From NCBI GenBank assembly GCA_964367095.1, contig CAYIXE010000044.1, forward strand, positions 1 through 6,608: a DNA stretch of 6,608 nucleotides, written 5' to 3'. This DNA is from UBA927 sp964367095. Its GTDB lineage: Bacteria; Patescibacteriota; Microgenomatia; UBA10105; UBA927. The notes under the pieces were generated by a model. The model was given only the letters and a program-made list of their open reading frames with translations, ran no database searches and was not told where the DNA came from. Shown piece by piece: positions 1-4,421 of the stretch (position 1 is the first letter of the stretch; each line of letters opens with the position of its first letter). The translations under genes and the position numbers were made by a program.

Positions 1-48
1 ATATTACAAGAAGAAAAAGGGGTTTCACCAACACTTTATGTCAATTAA
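1..48 (+). CDS. Possible C-terminal end of an unrecognised protein (partial)
   Basis: Frame 1 is open from the left edge to a TAA at 46-48 and would encode the last 15 residues ILQEEKGVSPTLYVN. The peptide looks protein-like and is followed about 40 bp later by a + strand terminator-like hairpin, which fits the end of a + strand gene. Fifteen codons are too few for statistical support and I do not recognise the family. It could equally be non-coding sequence. Confidence 0.25.
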   Translation: MLQEEKGVSPTLYVN

Positions 49-85
49 GCCAAAAAACCCAGGGCTGATTTACCGCCATTATTTT

Positions 86-105
86 AACGGCTAGGTGCCG
101 TTTTT
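86..105 (+). terminator. Possible intrinsic terminator
   Basis: AACGGC (86-91) pairs with GCCGTT (97-102) around a five-base loop, and the 3' arm runs into a T tract ending at 105. The stem is only six base pairs and the T tract is short, so it is a weak terminator. The T tract is on the + strand side, which suits a gene ending near position 48. On the minus strand the hairpin is followed by AAAATAAT, so it is a poor candidate for ending the tRNA-Val transcript. Confidence 0.4.
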
Positions 106-138
106 GATACGTTACTACGTTTTTGATACGCTACTCTT
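101..138. repeat. 19-bp imperfect tandem duplication
   Basis: Two adjacent 19-bp units (101-119 and 120-138) both begin TTTTTGATACG and continue T/C-TACT before diverging. Fifteen of 19 positions match. The second unit ends exactly where the 22-bp tRNA-derived repeat begins. No function is evident. Confidence 0.6.
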
Positions 139-159
139 TGTGGACCCGAGAGGTATCGA
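138..159 (-). repeat. Copy of the tRNA-Val 3' end (22-bp direct repeat, copy 1)
   Basis: This segment is identical over 22 bp to 221-242, which contains the last 19 nt of the tRNA-Val gene (part of the T-loop, the 3' T-stem and the 3' acceptor strand, plus the discriminator) and three bases beyond it. On the minus strand the sequence preceding this copy does not fold into a T-stem, anticodon arm or D-arm, so it is not a second tRNA gene. It could be a relic of tRNA duplication or an attachment-site-like repeat left by an integrated element. Only 61 bp separate the two copies, so no element is present now. Confidence 0.75.
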
Positions 160-223
160 CGCCCAAGACTACTCGGCATCCACACTCGTAAGCCATCTCG
201 CTTTGCGGGATTGGCAACGATTG

Positions 224-295
224 TGGACCCGAGAGGTATCGAACCTCTGACCTCTTCGATGTCAACGAAGCGCTCTACCACTGAGCTACGAGTCC
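224..295 (-). tRNA. tRNA-Val (anticodon GAC)
   Basis: The minus strand folds into a complete 72-nt cloverleaf. The acceptor stem pairs GGACTCG with CGGGTCC (one G-T pair), positions 8-9 are TA, the D-stem is GCTC/GAGC, and the anticodon stem CTTCG/CGAAG closes the loop TTGACAT, which presents GAC. The variable loop is five bases, the T-stem is AGAGG/CCTCT with loop TTCGATA, and the discriminator is A, as is usual for valine. GAC reads GUC and GUU codons. No CCA is encoded: the sequence after the discriminator is CAA, so a CCA-adding enzyme must finish the 3' end. The gene diverges from lepB. An open frame across it on the same strand is just a translation of the tRNA. Confidence 0.95.
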
Positions 296-345
296 ATACA
301 ACATTAAATACTGTCAACGCCCTTAAGCTAACGATCCGCACGGCA

Positions 346-374
346 ATTATATCGTGTTTTCTTATCCTTGACCA
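346..374 (-). promoter_or_regulatory. Predicted promoter for tRNA-Val
   Basis: On the minus strand there is a perfect -10 box TATAAT (346-351) and, 17 bp upstream, TGGTCA (369-374), which matches the -35 consensus at four of six positions. Transcription would begin near position 339, giving a 5' leader of about 44 nt for RNase P to remove. The -35 box overlaps the predicted lepB -35 box on the other strand. Confidence 0.5.
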
Positions 375-396
375 CTTCCTATCTGTACCCTACACT
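368..396 (+). promoter_or_regulatory. Predicted promoter for lepB, close to leaderless
   Basis: TTGACC (368-373, five of six consensus) is followed after exactly 17 bp by TACACT (391-396). A start point six to eight bases after the -10 box falls at about 402-404, only a few bases before the lepB ATG at 407. The mRNA would be leaderless or nearly so, which agrees with the absence of a Shine-Dalgarno sequence before this ATG. Confidence 0.5.
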
Positions 397-406
397 AACT
401 ATATAT

Positions 407-964
407 ATGAACGGCATTAAACGCGCGATAGCTGGGTTTTTTGATTTTCTCCAAGGGATAGTGGCCGTCGCCGCAATTATGGTCATGATTTACCTTTTTA
501 TCATGTCGCCGCAGGAAATCAGCGGTTCGTCGATGACCCCGACATTTACAAACGGCGAATATATCCTCACCAACAAAGTCATTTACCGCTTTACCCTCCC
601 GCAACGAGGAGATGTGGTCATCTTTAAATCTCCAAAAAACAAAGATGTAGACTATATAAAACGTGTCATTGGTTTGCCTGGCGAGACCATTCAACTTAAA
701 AACGGACAGTTTTTCATAAATGGCCTTCCACTTGTCGAAAACTATGATTACAATAAGCCGGTATTTGGAGAGTCGTATATGCATGAAGGAGATGAAATCG
801 ATATTCCTAAAGACCAATATTTCTTGATTGGCGACAATAGGCCGGGAAGTTCTGACTCACGGGAATTCGGACCAATCGTCCTTGAGGATTTCATCGGGAA
901 AGCTTTTTTTCGCTACTGGCCTACTGCCAAATCAGGCCTTGTCAGACAAGGAACCTACAATTAA
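407..964 (+). CDS. lepB: Signal peptidase I
   Basis: This 185-residue serine protease cleaves signal peptides from secreted proteins at the outer face of the cytoplasmic membrane. It has one N-terminal membrane segment (about residues 13-33), then the catalytic serine motif SGSSMTPTF with Ser42, the general-base lysine Lys85 in YIKRVIGLPG, and the conserved GDNRPGSSDSR box (142-152). Length and a single anchor match the compact bacterial form. I chose ATG 407 because it puts a short charged segment ahead of the anchor. A TTG at 368 would add 13 residues but coincides with the predicted -35 box. No Shine-Dalgarno sequence is visible. The gene diverges from tRNA-Val and converges on parB, with the two stop codons overlapping in a shared TTAA at 961-964. 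Family assignment is secure. Confidence 0.95.
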   Translation: MNGIKRAIAGFFDFLQGIVAVAAIMVMIYLFIMSPQEISGSSMTPTFTNGEYILTNKVIYRFTLPQRGDVVIFKSPKNKDVDYIKRVIGLPGETIQLKNGQFFINGLPLVENYDYNKPVFGESYMHEGDEIDIPKDQYFLIGDNRPGSSDSREFGPIVLEDFIGKAFFRYWPTAKSGLVRQGTYN

Positions 965-1767
965 CCGAGCAATTCGTGGATATGCTTTAAGGATTTACTC
1001 GTGGTCTCCAAATTTCCGCGAATCACAAAGACGACGCGTGCTTCGACTTTTGATTGTGTGATTTTCACCAAACCATTCACTGATTGCGCGAGATCTTTGG
1101 CAATTTTATCTAAATCATCTGAGTGAATTCGCTCAATTTTGTGCGCTGGCCTTTGATCTGTTTGTGCCTTGAGTCTTCGGGCAAGGTCTTCTGCTCTTCG
1201 CACGGATGCGTTTTCTGAAAGAATCGTCTTATATGCATCTACCATCAGCTTAACATCATTTAACCCGGCAATCGCGCGCGCATGACCTTCGCTAATAGCT
1301 CCAGAAACCAATCCATCTTTGATAGCATCAGGCAGTGCTAACAACCGCATCGTATTTGACACGTAGGATTCACTTTTGCCGATACGCTTTGCGATCTCTG
1401 TGACCTGAAGACCAAATTCTTCTATAAGACGCTGAAAAGCAAGAGCACGATCGATGGGATTTAAGTCGACCCGCTGAACGTTTTCAACAATTGCCATCTC
1501 AAGCATCCCCCGTGCATTTGTTTCTTTGATAAGAACGGGTACGGTGGTAAGTCCTGCAATTTTTGATGCTCTCCACCGTCTTTCTCCCGCGATAATCTGA
1601 TACCCTGCAGGAGTCTTTGCTACGACCAATGGCTCGATGATGCCGTGCTCTTTTATGGAATCTACCAAATCACGAAGTGCGTCTGCCGCTATAAACCCTC
1701 TTGGTTGGAGAGGATTTGGCTGTAATAAATCCAAATCAAGATGAAGAACTTGCTGCGTGTCTGACAT
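961..1767 (-). CDS. parB: ParB/Spo0J-family chromosome partitioning protein
   Basis: This 268-residue protein belongs to the CTP-dependent DNA clamp family that loads at parS sites and works with ParA in origin segregation. Visible landmarks are PNPLQPR (17-23), the CTP-binding GERRWRA motif (61-67), the ENVQR box (95-99), and a helix-turn-helix region (about 121-142, EIAKRIGKSESYVSNTMRLL). The C-terminal part (about 210-268) would carry dimerisation. ATG 1767 is six bases from an assembly gap, and the two codons before it (TTC ATA) are also open, so the true start could lie inside the gap. From ATG 1767 the protein lacks the basic GLGRGLSALI-like N-terminus that many ParB proteins use to stimulate ParA. 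No parA or parS site was recognised in the window. The gene is the last of the minus-strand run and shares TTAA with the lepB stop. Confidence 0.93.
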   Translation of the reverse strand: MSDTQQVLHLDLDLLQPNPLQPRGFIAADALRDLVDSIKEHGIIEPLVVAKTPAGYQIIAGERRWRASKIAGLTTVPVLIKETNARGMLEMAIVENVQRVDLNPIDRALAFQRLIEEFGLQVTEIAKRIGKSESYVSNTMRLLALPDAIKDGLVSGAISEGHARAIAGLNDVKLMVDAYKTILSENASVRRAEDLARRLKAQTDQRPAHKIERIHSDDLDKIAKDLAQSVNGLVKITQSKVEARVVFVIRGNLETTSKSLKHIHELLG

Positions 1768-1773
1768 TATGAA

Positions 1774-1873
1774 NNNNNNNNNNNNNNNNNNNNNNNNNNN
1801 NNNNNNNNNNNNNNNNNNNNNNNNNNNNNNNNNNNNNNNNNNNNNNNNNNNNNNNNNNNNNNNNNNNNNNNNN
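1774..1873. other. Assembly gap of 100 N
   Basis: Exactly 100 unknown bases, a common placeholder length for a scaffold gap, so the real distance may differ. The gap removes the 3' end of the methyltransferase gene, any intergenic region and regulatory signals, and possibly the 5' end of parB. The overlap of the two genes' frames through the Ns has no meaning. Confidence 0.98.
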
Positions 1874-2980
1874 ACCATATTCTATAGGTCCAACAAGAAG
1901 AGTATACCCGAGGTTTTCACACCTGTCAATAACTTTTTTCACGAACACTGTTTCTTTGCCTATTACGTACTGGGGCAGTGCTATTACTACGACCCCGCCT
2001 TTGATAAGAATTCTTATCCATTCGCGTAAACAACCGATGTACAACTTCTCTAGGCCTTTCACTATATTTTTGGCCTTCTTAAGTTCTATAACTTTTCCAT
2101 AAGAAGAAGCGTTCGTGTCCCCCATATACGGCTCAGTAACTATTGCGTGTATTGGACTCGTGATACGCTCTGAAATATGGGTGGCATCATGATCATAAAA
2201 TGTCATTTCAGCGTCTTTTAACGCGTAGCGCGATCGCGCCCATGCTACATTTTTTCGAGACCTCTCGATTGCAGCCGCTGAAATGTCAGCGCCAATGACG
2301 CGCCACCCCATAATAAGCGCCTCAGATAAAATTGTTCCTGTGCCGCAAAAAGGATCCAAAAGTATGGGTGACTCTATTCTTCCCATGGTCTTAACCAGAG
2401 CACTTTTGGCAATATTTACAATCATGCGCGCAACTTTCGGCGGCAACATGCCATTTTTGGGATCCGAAAATGGTCGAGAAAAATCTCGCTCATTCCATTG
2501 CTCGAAATCCTGCACCGCACGTGTCACTGCGACGTACCAAGAATCGTGCGACTCAACCAATACAAGTTCTGTCACTTTTTGCTTTGTTATAACGACACTT
2601 GAAAGTGACGTGTCATGCTTTGACTGAATAAAACGTGTATGTATCCCGCGTGCGACAAACCCAACTTTTAGTACGCGAAGCATTTGTACTGAAATAGGTT
2701 GCGTTTCACTATACGTACTCATCCCAAAAACTAATTTATTTTCTCGTACTTCTTTTGAAAGAATCGCATCAATATCCAAAACAGAGGGAAGATTGCCCGT
2801 ATAAACAACTTCGGAGATTTTTATAGTACCGCCTACTATCTGCATGAGGGACAAAGCCGGAATATCTGATTCGCCAAGAATAATATCCTCTCGAAGACGT
2901 GTTATTGAAGATACGATACCGTCAAGTTCGAGTGTAGCAAGTTTCGGAGTACGCCCCAAAACAAACAAATAATGTTTCAT
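1874..2980 (-). CDS. TRM11/TrmG10-like SAM-dependent RNA methyltransferase (3' end in gap)
   Basis: A total of 369 residues are visible before the gap. The N-terminus (YLFVLGRTPKLATLEL) resembles the start of archaeal/eukaryotic TRM11 and TrmG10 tRNA guanosine-N2 methyltransferases, whose N-terminal half carries a THUMP domain. The linker RPFSDPKNGMLPPKVARMIVNIA (about 169-191) is typical of the family and leads into a Rossmann methyltransferase domain with the SAM motif DPFCGTG (209-215) and acidic Asp232 in VIGADIS. The usual catalytic (D/N)PP(Y/F) motif is replaced by TEPY (282-285, in IVTEPYMG), so the modified base and position cannot be assumed. The ATG overlaps the rplU stop as ATGA (2977-2980), indicating translational coupling to a ribosomal protein gene, and supports a role in RNA modification for translation. 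Substrate is unknown. Family assignment is good, function moderate. Confidence 0.82.
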
Positions 2981-3291
2981 GCCTTTACAATATCGGTAAT
3001 CTCAAGGGTGGTGATACTCGCGCGAAATCCTATATGCTTACGATACCGCACTTTGGATTTGTAGCGTCGGACATGAATTTTCTCACCTTTTCCTTGCGCT
3101 TTAATCACTGCTAAAATATGAGCGCCTTTTATCAAAGGTTTCCCGAGTAAAAACTTTTTATCATCGACGATAAGAAGCACTTCATCAAATGATACTTTTG
3201 TACCCACTTCGCCATCCATGCTGGGCAAGACGAGCGAGTCGCCAATTTTGACCATGTACTGTTTTCCTTGAGCCCTGATTATTGCAAACAT
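2977..3291 (-). CDS. rplU: 50S ribosomal protein L21
   Basis: This 104-residue protein has the usual L21 length and start (MFAIIRAQGKQYMVKIGD, where most bacteria have MFAII-GGKQY-V-GD). It binds 23S rRNA in the large subunit. The basic segment HVRRYKSKVRYRKHIGFRA (about 74-92) corresponds to the rRNA-binding stretch, with GFRA where many bacteria have GHRQ. The ATG at 3291 is the only start that preserves the conserved N-terminus. It has its own predicted promoter directly upstream and no clear Shine-Dalgarno sequence beyond a weak GAGAG. The stop overlaps the start of the methyltransferase gene. In most bacteria rplU is followed by rpmA (L27), which is absent here. Confidence 0.95.
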   Translation of the reverse strand: MFAIIRAQGKQYMVKIGDSLVLPSMDGEVGTKVSFDEVLLIVDDKKFLLGKPLIKGAHILAVIKAQGKGEKIHVRRYKSKVRYRKHIGFRASITTLEITDIVKA

Positions 3292-3299
3292 GAGCTCTC

Positions 3300-3328
3300 A
3301 TTATATCGCTCAATTTAGACAATTGCAA
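3300..3328 (-). promoter_or_regulatory. Predicted promoter for rplU, close to leaderless
   Basis: On the minus strand there is a perfect -10 box TATAAT (3300-3305) and, exactly 17 bp upstream, TTGCAA (3323-3328, four of six consensus). The -10 box ends eight bases before the rplU ATG (3291), so transcription would begin one or two bases before, or at, the start codon. The -35 box lies in the last codons of rodA, so the rplU-methyltransferase pair could be expressed independently of ileS-rodA. Confidence 0.55.
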
Positions 3329-4421
3329 TGCTCCCATCCCGAGCACCGTGCCTATGAATAGCCAAAAGCATTCCAAACCCCAATGATATAGCCAAAATTG
3401 AACTCCCTCCGTACGAGACAAACGGCAGCGTGATACCAGTCACCGGAATAATACCCATGTTCATTCCGGCGTTTATGATAATCTGTGTCAAGACCATAGT
3501 AAAGAATCCGATAGTATACAAAAATCCAAAAGCTTTGGCATAATTCCCTTTTATGTATGGCGCGATCATCCGCCACAAAAATGTCACATAAAGAACGAAT
3601 ATAAAAAAGCCGCCGATAAATCCTAACTCCTCTATAAGAGTTGCAAATATAAAATCTGTATGAAATTCCGGCAAAAACCTCATATGACTTTGAGTCCCCA
3701 TCCCCAATCCCTTGCCAAATAACTGTCCGCTTCCTACGGCAATCATCGCTTGCAAAGCATTATACCCAGCACCCTGCGGATCTAAACTTGGATTTACAAA
3801 TGTTAATATACGACTCTGCTGATACGGTCTTAAATGCTCCCACAAAACCGGAAATAAAGTACCCCCTGCGCCTGCAATAACAAAGAGAGCAAGAATCGGA
3901 AATCCGCCCGCCACCATCATAGCGACCCACGACGACAGATAGACTATACTCGTCCCTAAATCCGGCTGTTTGAATACCAAAAGAAAAGGAACTACCCAGA
4001 CAAGAAGATGTACAAACCATGTGCGCGCCAACTTAGGATTCATGACACTTATAAGTCGTGCCATATAAAGAATGATAAAGGGCTTTACTATTTCAGACGG
4101 CTGAAGCTGTTGGCTGCCAATTACTATCCATCTTGTCGCACCCCGTATTTGAGGCCCTAAATAGGAAAGGCTCAATAAAAGAATAGAAATAGCATAGCCA
4201 AACGGCGCAAACCACCAAAGGATCGCGACATCAAGTTTAGACGCCCCCCAGACAATACATCCACCAAGAATCAAAAAAATAAGCTGCTGCCAAAAGAATG
4301 CCTTATCTATGGTCAAAAGCACAAAAAGTCCCACAAAACCCAATAAAATAAGCGACAAAACCATGACCCAATCCGTGTGGGAGTTTCTTACTGTGAGAGT
4401 ATGGAAAGATGCTCGGTCCAT
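3315..4421 (-). CDS. rodA: RodA, SEDS-family peptidoglycan glycosyltransferase
   Basis: This 368-residue multi-span membrane protein polymerises lipid II into glycan strands during cell elongation, normally together with a class B penicillin-binding protein. It is hydrophobic throughout, with about ten membrane segments. Family motifs in order are GATRWI (94-99), QPSEIVKP (107-114), KQPDLGTSIV (151-160), NPSLDPQGAGYNALQAMIAVGSG (210-232), the catalytic-loop motif EFHTDFIFA with Asp256, and NMGIIPVTGITLPFVSYGGSS (321-341). HTDFIF favours RodA over FtsW. The ATG at 4421 lies inside the end of ileS (34-bp overlap). A start at Met20 (4364) would begin after the ileS stop but would remove the DW pair commonly found at the RodA N-terminus, so I prefer 4421. 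No Shine-Dalgarno sequence is visible; translation may be coupled to ileS. No partner PBP2 gene or mreBCD is in the window. Confidence 0.95.
   Translation of the reverse strand: MDRASFHTLTVRNSHTDWVMVLSLILLGFVGLFVLLTIDKAFFWQQLIFLILGGCIVWGASKLDVAILWWFAPFGYAISILLLSLSYLGPQIRGATRWIVIGSQQLQPSEIVKPFIILYMARLISVMNPKLARTWFVHLLVWVVPFLLVFKQPDLGTSIVYLSSWVAMMVAGGFPILALFVIAGAGGTLFPVLWEHLRPYQQSRILTFVNPSLDPQGAGYNALQAMIAVGSGQLFGKGLGMGTQSHMRFLPEFHTDFIFATLIEELGFIGGFFIFVLYVTFLWRMIAPYIKGNYAKAFGFLYTIGFFTMVLTQIIINAGMNMGIIPVTGITLPFVSYGGSSILAISLGFGMLLAIHRHGARDGSIAIV

Noticed and set aside
20..60. GGGTTT/AAACCC inverted repeat at the left edge
   Set aside because: The loop is 29 bases and no T tract follows, so it is not convincing as a terminator or structured RNA.
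138..212. Second tRNA gene in the duplicated region
   Set aside because: Only the 3' end is present; no T-stem partner, anticodon arm or D-arm can be formed from the sequence preceding it.
312..317. TTGACA on the minus strand as the tRNA-Val -35 box
   Set aside because: A -10 box at normal spacing would fall within the tRNA gene itself; the TATAAT at 346-351 upstream is a better fit.
84..341. Open frame on the minus strand across the tRNA-Val gene
   Set aside because: Much of its peptide (WTRSSVVERFVDIEEVRGSIPLGST) is simply the tRNA sequence translated; the cloverleaf explains the region.
368..406. TTG at 368 as the lepB start
   Set aside because: It coincides with the predicted -35 box and adds 13 residues not expected in the family; ATG 407 gives a normal N-terminus.
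211..420. Open frame on the + strand across the tRNA and promoter spacer
   Set aside because: It is antisense to the tRNA (PRGIEPLTSSMSTKRSTTELR is a well-known tRNA-antisense peptide) and runs into the start of lepB in another frame.
395..817. 140-codon open frame antisense to lepB
   Set aside because: It lies wholly within the well-supported lepB gene and its peptide resembles no family I recognise.
1736..1873. Extension of the methyltransferase frame through the Ns into parB
   Set aside because: The frame is carried by unknown bases; only the sequence up to 1874 is real evidence.
2283..2627. 114-codon open frame antisense to the methyltransferase
   Set aside because: It is a shadow of the methyltransferase coding region, with no recognisable motif or independent start signal.
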